Positions 32,539 to 44,861 of a stretch of 64,000 nucleotides of DNA are shown one piece after another. Position 1 is the stretch's first letter. Each line of letters opens with the position of its first letter. The notes under the pieces were generated by a model that did not search any database, was not told the origin of the DNA, and saw only the letters and a list, made by a program, of their open reading frames with translations. The position numbers and the translations under genes were made by a program. Origin of the DNA: Acanthosoma haemorrhoidale (lineage: Eukaryota > Arthropoda > Insecta > Hemiptera > Acanthosomatidae); the NCBI GenBank assembly GCA_930367205.1, contig OV884011.1, forward strand, positions 92,613,474 to 92,677,473, in the 5' to 3' direction.

Positions 32539-35500
32539 AACAAGGTTAAGACGCTTCGTCGGATCCATTATCCATCCATTATGAAATAAAACAATAACTT
32601 GTACTGATACTGCACAATGTACTACCTAGAAAAATATCTGGAGAGCTTTATCTTTTGCATGGCAAATATTAAGTTTACTAGGACACACTCCAACCACAAT
32701 AAAGTGGGGTCCCCAAATTGTTCAAGAGTAACCCTTTGGTGCTTTGACATACCGTAATCTTTATTTATAGGGTATTTCGATCGAAAACTCGTTAAAATCA
32801 ACCTACTTCGAATAAACAAATTTAGTTTGATCCAAAAAAAATATTATTGCAATATATAGCCTAAACAATACTAACATTAGAACTGTGCGAATGGCAGAAG
32901 CTAACGTAAAATTTGGTAGTAGAAACGAAAAAAAACAAATCATATAATCGAAATCCTGGAGAAGCTATTGAGCGAGGTCGTAAAGCTTTCGTCTGTGGAT
33001 TGACCATTGTGAGTTCTCAAGTGGCTATTTATTGGGAACACAACCTGAAACAACCTAGAGACTTATTTTGCCCTACCCGGTTTTAAAATAACAGTTATTG
33101 CAAAAATGAACTATATGTTTAAAAAGTTATGGTTAAAAAATCTTTTTGATTTTTTTTCAAATCAATGTTTTAATGTAAATGTACGTTTTATTCATTCACA
33201 ATTACATTAATAGTTCAATTTTTCTTTCAAAATAAAAGTCATTATTTTTATATAATATTTTTATTATATTAGCCAAGATGAGTTCAACAGTGCTCACTCC
33301 TCCCAAAAATAGTTCTTTATCATGTAGATAAATAAGCTTCTCTTTGAATTAAAAAGAAAAGGTGGTGAGGAATAGTTTATAAAAATTGTGCTCTATTACT
33401 AAATAATCCAGCACATTACGCTGTTAAATGGTACAGGCATTATGACAACTTATATAATAAATAAAAATATACTATTTCTAAAGTTTTAATTTATTGACAA
33501 ATTTAATGCTAACGTATAAGGAATCTTTCACATTATCAAATGAAAATAAGTGATCTGCTGACCACACAGTCACCCTAAATTGGGATTGTAACCGTAATCT
33601 GCCCTTAATTGGATATGGTAGACTTGGTGATTAAATGCCCTCATGGACAAAAAAAAACCATATGGCCTATAACCAAAGAACCTGAAAGACTTCCCTTCCT
33701 TCCCAAGGACACGAAGCAACTTCGTAGATGTGGAAAGTAATTTCAAACGACTTAAAGTATCCAGTTCAACATGGAACCATAAAAAGTGACATGACACCCA
33801 AAGAGGTTAAAAATATTGTTTATTATGTTGAATTGAAAGTTTAAATGCCAAATTTGACGTTACCGAAGAAAATCATGCTTACATGAAGTACAACGCTTAA
33901 TTCATTATTTTAAATCACATCATTATTTTAAATCTCATCATTATGGTTCCTGTAGTTAAGCTCACACATATTTTATCTGAAGATCAGTAGCAGTAATCTG
34001 ATTGGTTAAACCGAGTAGGTAATCCCATTTAAGTGGGTCAACCTTGGGTATGGCCATGCAAATGATGGAATAGTCTACATCAACATGACAGCGGTCTCTT
34101 AGCAATTCAAAGCCAAGTTAAGCTCCGTAGTATATTAATTCAACCGAATACGAAAGCGGGGCCCATTAGAATATCACTCACGGGCTTTGGTTTCGATTCC
34201 TGCATGTGAGAGCTCCCAGATCCGTCCAATTAAAACCTCCGCCACGGTAGGCAGGTAATCCAAGCGTATTCCTGGATGGAGACGTCACCGGAGTCGATGT
34301 TTCCGATTCAGGATTCACTCTGTACGTGAGCTTTTGTTATTGTTTGTTCGAGTTTATTGAATGTAGGAAAAGCATTCATAATTAAAAACGACAACAACTT
34401 TTACAGCCACTATTTGCGTCGACGCTGCTTCTTTAGTGATGTCGGAGTTATAGGCTTTGATGAATATACTTTATCGCGTTAAATTCCAATATTTCCCCAG
34501 GTTAAAAAAAAATATTACAGCACAAATGATCATAGCTAGAAAAAGGTTGACCGTATATTTAATAAGAAATAAATCAAATAATTTCTTGGAAATCCTTTAC
34601 TCTGAAATTTTAAAATTGTATCATTTACGCTTCATATTGTATTCACTACAAATTCCCTCACCCTAGTAAGATACCACCACCATAACCAGTACGGAAGTGA
34701 GGCCTATATTGGTGGGATTCACGTGCAAAAACCCTGGGGCAACGAATATGGCTAAAGATTGCGAAGTTAACTCTTTCACTGATCCTGTTAGTCCTTAGCT
34801 GGTCTTGTATTGTTCAGCGAGGAGTCCTACCATTGATTTAATTTAATTATTATTAGCCTATATATTTCAGATGAATTTAAGCTCTTTAAATTGAAACAGA
34901 AAGGCCATAATCTGAAAAAAGATAAAAGTCTGGACGCAGCAATTCCTGAAGTTTACTTACGATCATGATTTATTACGCCTAAATTTTGACTTGTGTTAAC
35001 TCGACCTTAGAACCACTGCCTACGACAATTGGAACTTACTAAGCTAAGCGGCCTTGTTCTTCAGAGAATATTGGAAAAGTTTTAATGGAGATTCTCGTTA
35101 CCCCTGCATCTTCAACTTACATCTGAAACAAAACTGAAAAAATAACTTTTCCCCACTGGATCAAGTTCCAGTCCACAGAAACGTTTTAGTTGAAACTAAA
35201 AAGGTGGCATTTCTGTTGTATAAAGGTATGGTTATAAGCCAAGGTATGCTAAGCTGCTTAGTAAGCAAGGGGCAATACTAAGAAAAGACTTTAGCGTTTG
35301 TATCAGCTATATTTAGAGGTGTTTAATGCACGCTGAATATTACTGAAACTATATTAGTGTTCCAAAAACATTTCTTCCATCGTAAGAAAAATTGCATGTA
35401 CAAAATACATTGATACAAAAAATATTTAGTGCTTAATGAAAATGTGTATATGTGCGCTCGGATATGAAAATTTTATTGAAACATTTTGGAAATTAGGAAT

Positions 35501-36549
35501 AACCCGAGAATGGCAAAATAATAAAACTCATGTCAATTAGTAGTAGAGCTCATCCGGATCAAATATTAACGGGCATCATATCAATTAGAATACATTTCTA
35601 AGAACGTAAATTTATTGCTAAGATCGATTTGATATAAAAATATATAATTTCATGTAATCCTAACCTTATTATATTCTTACAATTCAAAAATAGTGTTGAA
35701 GAAAGTAGTACCTGTAGGAGTTAATGGTTTGTGAGTTAAAGTACTTCCTTAAGTCCTAATTAGAGGTTGGTAAGAGAGAGTATTAAACAAAAAGTTTAGA
35801 TTGGACAAGATTATAAAAATAGAGAGCATTAAGAGCTGCCATGTCTACGAAGTATGCATAACAATACAAATACCAATCTTTGTTTTAAATTAACTAAATG
35901 TGAGCATTGGGTAGTCTCTTATCTCGACATATTTAACTTCCGTGAGCACTGAATGGTTAACGAATCGATGGTAAATGATTCGAAACAAGGTGAGTTCAAG
36001 AATGGTTTGCCATTATCATACCATAAACTTACACTATAAATAATTAGGAAAAGTAGAGATTTTTTGCACTCATTATCCGCAGTGGTTCTGGGCTATAAAT
36101 AAAATGTATGCAAATAGTATAATTAGGGCTTGAAGCTCATTAAAAATATTATTTATTTATTTAATAAATGCTACAAGACCTCTGATCACTGGTCAACATA
36201 AGTTTTGTCTCACAAGTATCAATAGGTGTACTTAATGCAGTTTTCACTCATCGTTTTTTTTTCAAATATGCATTTGGAATTTCTCCATCACCCACAGTTT
36301 TTTGTTATTTTAATTTATTTAAATATTTTAAAACGTTTTTTCGTCCATTTGTTTATTGTCAAGTAAAAGCTCCTAGAGCATTTTTAATATGATGGAACCA
36401 AATGAGCTAACTCAAACGGTAACATGGCTACTTTTGTGCAAATTCAGACATGTACAAACGTGTAGTGCACAATCATCAGAACAATGTCAGTTGTGACCCG
36501 TAAACACGTCATTTTGTGCCTTAGTAAGTTACAAAATACCAAGAGTTTG
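32539..36549. other. AT-rich intergenic stretch (4 kb)
   Basis: No gene or element family recognised apart from one tRNA-like segment listed separately. ORFs up to 75 codons have no supporting features. Confidence 0.4.
34150..34320 (+). repeat. tRNA-like / SINE-like segment
   Basis: GC-richer block with a box B-like GGTTTCGATTCC (34189-34200). It is followed by a CACGGTAGGCAGGTAATCC...GGATGGAGACGTCACCGGAGTCG stretch unlike the AT-rich flanks. Box A is not clear. It could be an old tRNA-derived SINE. Confidence 0.25.
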
Positions 36550-37460
36550 TTTAAATCATCCTAACAATTTTTGTAATGTATGCGGTAAAGAGACGCCCAA
36601 GTCCTAAAGAAGAAACCTTACTTCATTAGTAAAAATGTTTTATGAACTTTATTTTGGGTGTTATGTGGGGGACCAAACAAGTGCCTTGACTGTTGTTTAT
36701 TGTCTTCTTGGCTTCTCACAGCATGGAACAATGGCATACGCTACATGCCATTTGCTACCCCTGTGATTCTGAGGGAACCGAAAGAGAACTGGCATTTCTG
36801 CTTAAACATTAAATGGGTTACATCAGAATCAAAACATGCAGTAGCGTACCCTAACTTACAATCTCCAATAAGACCAGTTCCACACTGTGAAGATTTGCCA
36901 TTACCAAAGTCTCCAGAGCATGTGACATTAGATGAAGAGAGCTTAGAGTCTGATGGAAGTAAGGAAGAAAAAGTAACAGATTCTGGCGACACAACGTTTA
37001 AACAAAGCAGATCATCTGAGCCTTATTTATGGACTCAAGAAAATCTTAACGACCTCATACGAGATTTAAAGTTATCCAAAAAATAGTCTGCAATTCTTGC
37101 TTGGAGTCCTGGATAAAAGGATGGAATATTCTTGGAAAGAATACAAAGTACATACAAGTAATCGTCATTGTGAATTTAAAGACGACTAGTTTTTTCGAAG
37201 AGAATGGCTTACATAATGACATTTTTTCTCTTATGGAGATAGACATTTTGTAATGAGCATAGCACAGTAGAATGGTCCATGCTCATTGATTCCTCTAAAG
37301 TTAGTTTAAAAGCTTGGCTGCAAGTATAAAAGCGACACATGAAAACTTTAAATTTATATTGGAAAAGTTTCAATATGTAGTATATGAATGGAATATTTTT
37401 GGTGATTTGAAGGTAATTGCACTTATCCTTAGTCTGCAGCTTGGCTACACATAAGCTTTT
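36550..37460 (+). pseudogene. Relic of a multi-copy invertebrate protein family, function unknown
   Basis: Frame-shifted pieces follow a protein type I recall as many 'uncharacterized' copies in arthropod genomes. They are 'NHPNNFCNVCGKETPKS' near 36553, 'YELYFGCYVGDQ' near 36639, 'MPFATPVILREPKENWHFCL' near 36747, 'SKHAVAYPNLQSPIRPVPH' near 36832, 'ENLNDLIRDLKLSKK' near 37040-37085, and 'EWSMLIDSSKVSLKA' with 'WNIFGDLKVIALILSLQLGYT' near 37270-37450. The longest frame, 36658-37086 (142 codons), covers only the middle. The Cys pairs at the start suggest a zinc-binding N-terminus. Stops at several places make it dead. The multi-copy habit suggests an unclassified mobile element or an amplified gene. 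Confidence 0.6.
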
Positions 37461-37642
37461 TAAGTGAAAAAAAACATTTCATTAGAAAAGAATAGCCTAA
37501 ATGCGAATCACTCATTCTTGAACCTCCTGTAGAATCTTAAAAATGTGTATCTATCTCCGTTACATATCAAACTAGGATTATTGAAGAGGAAGGGAGATGG
37601 ACGAAATACCGTTACGGTATACCGGTTTCGGTATAAATGAGA

Positions 37643-37702
37643 ACACAATTAATTATTGCCCAGTAAGGCAGATTGCAATTTTATCTCAATAAAGAAAGGC
37701 GA
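37643..37702 (+). mobile_element. LINE copy E, 3'-end fragment
   Basis: About 60 bp matching the last part of the LINE 3' UTR: ATTATTGCCCAGTAAGGCAG, then ATTGCAATTTTAT..CAATAAAG. It is an extremely 5'-truncated insertion. There is no coding content. Confidence 0.65.
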
Positions 37703-38746
37703 TACAATTACATTTCTTACTGCTCTCACACCTAGATTTCTATCACGGAAAATCTTGGCGCAGTGAGCGATGAGCACGGGGAACACTTTCATCAGGGAGT
37801 TTTAGCTGTAAAAAAGGTAACTGGAAAAGAGGTATTAAGTCAAATGGAAACGTAATATGCTTAGTGAATATTGTTGGACCATCGAAGGGATGCCCCACAG
37901 GCGGAATATAGCAAAAATCGTTATTTTTTACTTTCTAGATGAGTCAAATGTTTGAATATTATGTAGTTAAGAATGTAGAAAGTATTCAAAGATTTTAAAT
38001 TATAAATGCGTGGCTTTCGAAACCCTTGCGTGATGGGGGGAAACCAATATCATATTTGAATTCAGGAGAAAAAATTAATATCAGAACCACATATTTTTCT
38101 TCCCGAGATAAAAAACTAATTCTGTTTTGTTCCAGATAACTGATGTCCTGACACGTTTTCTCGCTTTATTGTTTTTGCGGAAAGACATTGATTTGCCAGT
38201 GTCGTTCCGAAGGCAGGTGAAGATAACACAGCACTTTGCGCCCCATAAGAAGGGAAACTGCTGAATATAAAAACGGAAGGGGACTGACTGATACAATAAA
38301 ACCAAGCAGCAGTGGAGCTATCAGAGAGCGCGGTGTGTGTAAATGCGCTATTCCGCTGACAAGAACTGAAATGGTGAGACCTAAAGCTTTCACACGTCAC
38401 ATAAAATTGTGACTTTGGTGAAATGAGGAAGGACAGTTGCGTTTGGAGGCACGCCCTTAACAGACAGCTCCTCACCGCGCTAGTGGCGACACTAAACCTG
38501 CTCCAATTGTCCTCGCTTCCCTCAACGGCGCCTCTTTCCCCCTGTAAAAGCATTTTGATTACTCTGTCAGGAAACTGTTCATTTCCTGTTATACCCGTTG
38601 TTATAAACCCATGCCGTCGTACCTTGGGCTTGTCATGTTTAAGGGTGTAGTCATAAAGATACAGACTGTCGAAGAATTATTATGATTGACAGACAAATCT
38701 GTTTTACACTTTATTGTTTCGGGGAGGACAACGGTAGAGTTTAGTA
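37703..38746. other. Spacer between LINE tail and hAT relic
   Basis: No recognisable gene. A minus-strand frame at 38116-38553 (145 codons) is Ser-rich low-complexity text without start context or family resemblance and is judged to be chance. Confidence 0.35.
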
Positions 38747-39059
38747 CAGGGGCAGCCAACGATTTTCGGTCGAGGGCCACAATTGTGGTTCCACAAACTC
38801 GGGAGGTCAAACCATACCGCCCGCCCACACCCATCATAAAAATGAAATTTACACAACATTGGACAAGTTATATTTTCCATGCATATTCGATACATTAGGA
38901 ATAGGTAATTCAAGAACCACAATTTTAGGTATGTACTTATTTCTTTTATAAAGTTCAAAAAATCATAAAACATAATGAGATCAATATAATATTCTAGTAA
39001 ATTATAATGAGGTGCAAGAACCAAAGTCAAATCATACCTAGCTACAGCTCAATGTGGAG

Positions 39060-40230
39060 CTTGTAATGGCACACACGGTCAATGTTTTTATCTTACATAA
39101 AGTTCTTCTTGGAGATAAACTGAACCAATAGGACAAGCATATCGGACAGTTAAATCGCGTAACAATGGGAACTCTTTGTTTTTTAAAAACTTCCAAAACT
39201 TCAGATTCTTCTGAAATAATCTCAGCGTTCTTTGATGTAAAAACCTTTTGTCAGAATTTTCAGCCATCGAGGGCCCGTTGATACAGCCGGCCACTGGCTT
39301 TTGGTACTCCAGTTCCTAGGCACAAAGCGTTTCCCGGAGCAGTGATATTTTAGAAGAGGTATTATCAAATAGTTTTCCAATGGTGCAACACAGCTCTTGA
39401 TTTTACTGAGCATGTCAGGGGCAAGATTAAAGCAAACGTTGTCTAATTTTGGACAATCCAAGTGATATCCTTCAATAACGATTGGCAGCTGTTTAAACAG
39501 TTGAACTGTAGATGCTGTTCGACGAAGGTCCAGTACCTTCGTAGGTTCCGTCAACCCACAAACTCCATCTCACCCTCAACCATACATCTCGCATATTCCT
39601 CCACCTTCAAGTTCTTCAGATCTCACCAGCCTTTTAACCTCATTCCTTACAGAATTCAGAACCCTAATTACCCCTCTCCCTGTATACGGAACTTAGGCTT
39701 CTATCTCAACAAACTACTGACCTGGAACCCACAACGAGGCTAAAAAGACAAGAACTAAACAGAATCTTTGGACAACTGTACAGACTCAAGATTTCTCAAG
39801 ATTCTCTTTGGCCGTAGGGATGTAAAACACAGTTGAGCAGATGATTTGCTGCCGCAACATTGGTGAAAAGCAAAAGAAAAGTATTTGCCACTTAAAAGGT
39901 TAGAAAGAACCTGCGTGCTCATATTTTCTGCCATTTCGTCAATCCACCGCATTACCGTATTTCCAGACAGAGCTATTTTGTATACTAGTTTCTAGTCATC
40001 TATTTGGCGAAATGAATTACGTGGGCTTGATAACTTGCTCCCATCTCCGTATGGTTTCATTTTTTGTGGTTGTTGCAAAGAGATTTTATAGGGAGCTGTT
40101 ACCATTGAAGAGAGCTCATTACTTTGTTTCTTGATAAATAATTGCTGTCCGCACAACAACTTGATGAAATCCGATCTCAAGACTCCATCTACGTTCTTCA
40201 AAAATAACGCAGGTTTCGTTATGTTTGCAT
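39060..40230 (-). pseudogene. hAT/ZBED5-GTF2IRD2-like transposase relic
   Basis: On the minus strand, 40201-39992 reads 'LRSDFIKLLCGQQLFIKKQSNE...MKPYGDGS', then 'ALSGNTVMRWIDEMAENMSTQVLSNLL' and 'KYFSFAF' follow near 39965-39870. Relatives have '..LS..TI.RRI.DMAEDI...' before the catalytic 'LDES'. Beyond LINE F, 'FWKFLKNKEFPLLRDLTVRYACPIGSVYLQEE' at about 39220-39110 resembles the C-terminal hAT dimerisation region (FW..L...YP.L....F.S.YLCE). Stops and frameshifts abound. The stretch at 39222-39554 is coding-like but I cannot assign it. Confidence 0.55.
39545..39785 (+). mobile_element. LINE copy F, internally deleted mini copy
   Basis: Starts in the ORF1 C-terminus (CCGTCAACCCACAAACTCC), runs to ACCCTAATTACC and then jumps over ~1.9 kb to the ORF2 3' region at CCTCTCCCTGTATACGG. 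The string CCTCTC occurs at both deletion ends in copy G (about 41733 and 43621), so microhomology joining is visible. It shares diagnostic changes with copy G and so belongs to the same subfamily. It interrupts the hAT relic. Confidence 0.8.
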
Positions 40231-40260
40231 CCGTAAACAGAAAACATTATTTCTGATCTA

Positions 40261-40926
40261 GTATAAAGATAATGTCCTTGAATATTTCATCCAAACAATT
40301 TTAGTACTTTTCTTGTATTACTGTTTAATATTTATTGTATATCATAACTTGTGCACAATATCCTTCTATATAGATTTTTATTATGATCTTATACAATAAA
40401 TGCAACAATTCGGCATGAGTTAGTGGCTACATGTTTCGAATTCATTCAGTTCATCAATATACAATCACGAAACAATCTGAAGAAAAATACTGATATAATC
40501 AAAATTATTAAAATTCATTTTTATATTAAAACAATAATATTTCAACAGTTCAACAAATTTTTGAAAAACAAACGTACTGGCGTGTCATTAATAATAAAAT
40601 TAAAATAATGAATAACTATAGTCTATAAATAAAAAATAAAATAACTTTTAAGAATGGTTTCATCTATTTGTCAGCTTTATCTATCACTGGCACTAGTCTG
40701 TCTACTTCTTGTCAGTCATTATTATTCATTATTCACATAAAATTCAACTTATTAAAAATGTCAACACAGAGTAAACCTATTTTATAGTTCATAATATTTT
40801 TTATTATGTGAATTGATTCTCAAAGTTTATGAGATCTGTTATTATCTTCCTTTCTGATAACTTTTGGCAGGTCAAAGTCAAAAGTACGTTGTTGAATAAT
40901 ACTTTGAAATAACAGATAATACTATA
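40261..40926. other. AT-rich spacer
   Basis: No recognisable feature. Very AT-rich around 40500-40660. Confidence 0.4.
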
Positions 40927-41264
40927 TAAATAACAAACGTGCTCCGTGAGGATAGGCAACAAGATGAAGCGATCAAGACACCACTGCCATTGTTCTTTGT
41001 AGATCTAGAGCAAACACCAGGAGTAGAAACAAATCTACGAACTTACCCACCTGTATTAAACTAAAATACAGGTTGAAAACCCGTATCCCAGACAGATCGT
41101 CCAGTAACATAACTGGCAGGATATGGGCACACGAAATCGTACTGCCACCACCCTCCCAGGTGTGTGAAGTGAAATGGGCAGCACAAAAGTGAATTGTGCA
41201 AGAAGCCCTGAAATCGCCTGCAGTATGCGTGCTGTGCCAGCAAGGCCATCCGGCTAACTAGGGT
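40927..41264 (+). mobile_element. LINE copy G, duplicated ORF1 segment
   Basis: ORF1 text from AACGTGCTCCGTGAGGATAG through the zinc-knuckle region (GGGCACACGAAATCGTACTGCC) to CAAGGCCATCCGGC. The same ORF1 stretch begins again at 41337, so part of ORF1 occurs twice in tandem with a junk joint at 41265-41290. Frameshifts and stops are present. Confidence 0.8.
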
Positions 41265-41284
41265 AACTAGCTAACCCCTCCTGA

Positions 41285-43825
41285 CGACCCGACAATGACG
41301 AACTCTCAGCTCTCGGTTTCAAAGTTAGCCAAATAACGAACGTGCTCCGTGAGGATAGGCAACAAGATGAAGCGATCAAGACACCACTGGCATTTCCCAT
41401 TCAAGACAAGGGCTGCAACGCTTACAAAATCCTCAAGTCCAGGAGCGAACAACGTCGTCGGCCGGAAGAAGAGAAGCCAGTCACAGGTAGCTTAAGAACC
41501 GTACCAGCCAGAAATTTTAGCGTCCAGACCTTTGTCAATGCCGTTCGCAACAGAGTTTAGTCACATGCAGCGCCTACTCCGTGTCCGCAAGTTCTTCTTC
41601 CCCAGCATCCCGTTCATTCCGTCAACCCACAAACTCCATCTCACCCTCAACCATACATCTCGCATATTCCTCCACCTTCAAGTTCTTCAGATCTCACCAG
41701 CCTTTTAACCTCATTCCTTACAGAATTCAGAACCCTAATTACCTCTCTCATTTCCCTTCTTACAAATCTTGTCCCCTACCTTATCTCCGTTGTCTTATAC
41801 GTTATTTCCGAACAAAATCCATAAGTGGATCCTTCTGACTAGTCATCCATTTTCTTTGGAATGCGAATGGTGTTCGCACCAGCACTACCAAGCTGCAGCA
41901 CTATTCCACGACAAGAATCGACGTAGCTCTCATTACTGAAACAAGACTTACGAGTACACGACCATTTACTGTCCGATAGTACCAGACTTATTGAACTGAT
42001 CACCCAGATGGAAGAGCTCATGCAGGTACCGCTTTCATTGTCCATAACTCCATTTCCCAACACATAGCTCCTTTTGTAGCACATGATTTCCTTCAGTCCA
42101 CTGCAGTTTCAATCAGCACTTTCACTTTCCCCCTTACTTTAGCACTGCTTTCCCAATAAATTCATCTCCTTTCTAGACTCCATCGGACATCGTTTCCTTG
42201 CGGGTGGGGAATTCAATGCGAAGCACTAACGCAGGGGGTTCAAGATCCAGGAATACACGAGGACGTGCTTTGCTGTCTGCACTCACACGGAAACATCGCT
42301 CCACGATCTCTACTGGCACAGCCACCCATTTAGCCACTATTCACTCGCGCGCCTCGATGACCTTTCCTACAATCATATTATTACTAACCATTTCCTTAAG
42401 ACCAATTCACAAACTGCCTCCACCTTTATTTATTAGGGGCCCAGTCAAATGAGACCACTTTCGCCAGCTACTTATAGATTACGTGGAACTCAAAGTGTCC
42501 CTGAAAACATCCCAAGACCTAGACGATACAGTGAATTCTTTCACTATTCTGATCTATTGGTTGGTTTGGGAGGCATCGTCGCCTAACCTCATCAAAATTC
42601 ACAATCATTAACAATTAAAATCCTTATCTCAGCATCTGAAAGACCTATTCCAATCCAAACGCCGCTCCAGAGCAGTGTGGCAAAGATCCCGACCTCCTGC
42701 TGATAGCCGCTCGTACACTCAGTACTGCAGATTGGTAAAGTGGCAGTTGGCATTCTTCCGTGCCGATTAATTCAATTCCCACCTCTCCTCTTTATTTACC
42801 AGGGCTAACTCCTTATGGAATGTAACTAAAAAAATCCTAAAATATCATCATGTTTCACACCTACTCCGTCGTGATGATGGGTCCTGGGCGTCTTCGGATA
42901 GGGGATAGGCTGGAAAAATTCGCTCCACATGTTTCCCATACTTTCACACCTCATCTTTCTCATCAAAGCCATAATCATAGCCAACTGTTAAATATTTCCT
43001 CATTTCACCTATACCTCTCTCACTTCCACCAAAAGCCGTTAACCTCCGTTGACCTCTTTTGCCTACACATCAGTTTGGTTTCCGTTCAACGACATTCCAG
43101 TGCTCAACAGGGCCTTCGCGGTTTCGATCACATATCCTCAGTTCTTGAATACAAAGAGTATTGCACTGCTGCATTTCTGGACATAGCCAAAGCTTTTGAC
43201 TGGATTTGGCACGCAGGTTTGCTTTACAAGCTCAAAAGATATTTACCACAGGCCCTTTTCCTAGTCCTAAAGTCCTACCTTTCAAACCGCTTCTTCCAAG
43301 TCCACTGTGGTCTAGAATATTCTAACTACTATCCCATAATAGCAGGAGTTCCACAGTGTCCTAGGTCCCATCCTCTGTAACCTATACATCGTTGATATCC
43401 TCTCTACCCCCATTACATTGTTGGCAACATGTGCAGATGACATTGCAGTCTTGTCATCCCACTCAGACCCCGATATAGCATCCCATTACCTTTAAAACAC
43501 CTTGAGGAGATCGAGTATTTGTGCAACCAATGGCGGATCAAAGTTAATGAAGCAAAATGTTCCTACATTACCTTCACCCTCTGTCGTAACTCTTGTCCTC
43601 AAGGTTTTTTTAAATCCGTTCCTCTCCCTGTATACGGAACTTAGGCTTCTATATCAACAAACTACTGACCTGTAACCTACATACGAGGCTAAAAAGACAA
43701 GAACTAAACAGAATCGTTGGACAACTGTACAGACTACTTCAAAGGATATCCCATCTCTCAACAGAAAATAAATTACTAATCTACAAAGTTATGCTTAAGC
43801 CAATCTTAACATACGGAATAGAGCT
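41285..43825 (+). mobile_element. LINE copy G, ORF1 C-terminus and ORF2 (3'-truncated)
   Basis: Covers ORF1 from about 41285, the ORF1/ORF2 junction TAAGTGGATCC at 41822, the endonuclease (including the ETR motif near 41937), the reverse transcriptase with 'AAFLDIAKAFDWIWHAG' near 43171 (frame 42850-43380) and text to the 'TYGIEL' region. It stops abruptly at 43825, before the ORF2 end and 3' UTR. Numerous indels and stops are present. The loss of the 3' end is not expected from normal 5' truncation, so a later deletion or the arrival of the neighbouring gypsy relic removed it. Confidence 0.88.
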
Positions 43826-43969
43826 GTCTACATCCGGGAACTACGAGTATTCCGGTAAACAAACTATTAGTAAAATTAAAATTTTTTTTCCTGTTGTTTT
43901 ATTGGAAAAAAATGACCTACTAACATAGTATAATTATTGCCAGCGGGTTTTGAAGTGCCCGAATTACCT

Positions 43970-44690
43970 AGGGAAACGATGGCCGAATCTCATGCAAACT
44001 CCCTGGTTTGGATGAAGGTGCGCGAGGCGTTGTCACAGGACCTGAGCAGAACAATATCGGACCTGGATAAATGCTCAGGAGAGCTAGGTGAATCCAACCA
44101 TTTCATAAAGGTGGGGATAGGATTATGGAAAGGGTAGAGGCGAAGGCAAGTGACGGCTTACTCGACTCTGGCGACGCAAAATCAATCAAAGCGGACCTAG
44201 GGTGCAGAATAAAAAGGAGCGTACTAAACCTAATACAGGGCGACGAAGACACCCCATGGGCCGTGGTAAAAGAAAGACCAAAGAAGGCATACGGATGAGG
44301 CAGATGGACACCAGAAGAAGTAGTTGGCAAAGTGGCAAAAAATAACTGAAAAAATGAGATAAACGGTGAACATAGTACAAGTGGAAGGCAGGATGACATT
44401 CCTATCGACCATCCTGAAGGTACAGATGACCAGGAATACCGACAAGAAAGATAGTCTACCGGGAGACCGATCGTTCATTGAGTGCAATAATATTTAGTGC
44501 CCGTGAAGAAGAAGAAAAATTGGAGAGGAGACGAGACAGTGTGGTCCAAAGTGATGTACAGGAGGCCGAGAATGCCGCAACGGGCATGGAAGAGGAAGAA
44601 TCAGCGGTATGTGGAGAAAAAAGCGGTGGTGACTGAAGGAAAGAGACCTAGCCAAGGAAGACTGAGACTCAGCGGGTGGAAGGAGGACAA
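43970..44690 (+). pseudogene. Ty3/gypsy-type relic 1: gag region
   Basis: Starts around ATG 43979 (MAESHANSLVWMKVREALSQD...) and runs in several frames to the zinc knuckles. The start resembles that of relic 2 (MPETHAKAIARMRIKAMNTQD at 48766). Acidic and basic stretches alternate as in gag proteins. ORFs on the opposite strand are shadows. Confidence 0.6.
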
Positions 44691-44861
44691 CACAGATGTA
44701 CCGGATGTGGAAAAATTGGACACTTAGTGGCGCAGTGCCCGCGCACAAAATGTTTTTCATGCGGAATTAAAGGACACATCGCGAAGGAGTGTTCATACAT
44801 TTTTCAGGAAACAGAGAGGTATAGGCTGGAACCGATGCAGGTAATCGCACAGAGAGTGTGA
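44676..44861 (+). pseudogene. gypsy relic 1: gag nucleocapsid with two zinc knuckles
   Basis: Two perfect CCHC knuckles lie close together, CTGCGKIGHLVAQC and CFSCGIKGHIAKEC, at about 44697-44792. In retrotransposons they bind the element RNA for packaging. The reading frame is short (61 codons) and is continued by the protease region in another frame. Confidence 0.8.

Larger units (their letters stand above)
38747..40260 (-). mobile_element. hAT/ZBED-type transposon relic
   Basis: The left edge, CAGGGGCAGCCAACG (38747) with GAGGGCCAC further in, is the form of many hAT ends (CAGGGG...CCAAC...GGGCCAC). A transposase relic lies on the minus strand behind it. The matching right terminus was not found, so the element is truncated or the end has decayed. 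LINE copy F sits inside it at 39545-39785. Confidence 0.6.

Noticed and set aside
38116..38553. 145-codon minus-strand ORF with overlapping frames
   Set aside because: Ser-rich, three overlapping frames of similar length, no recognisable motif or start context; most likely chance.
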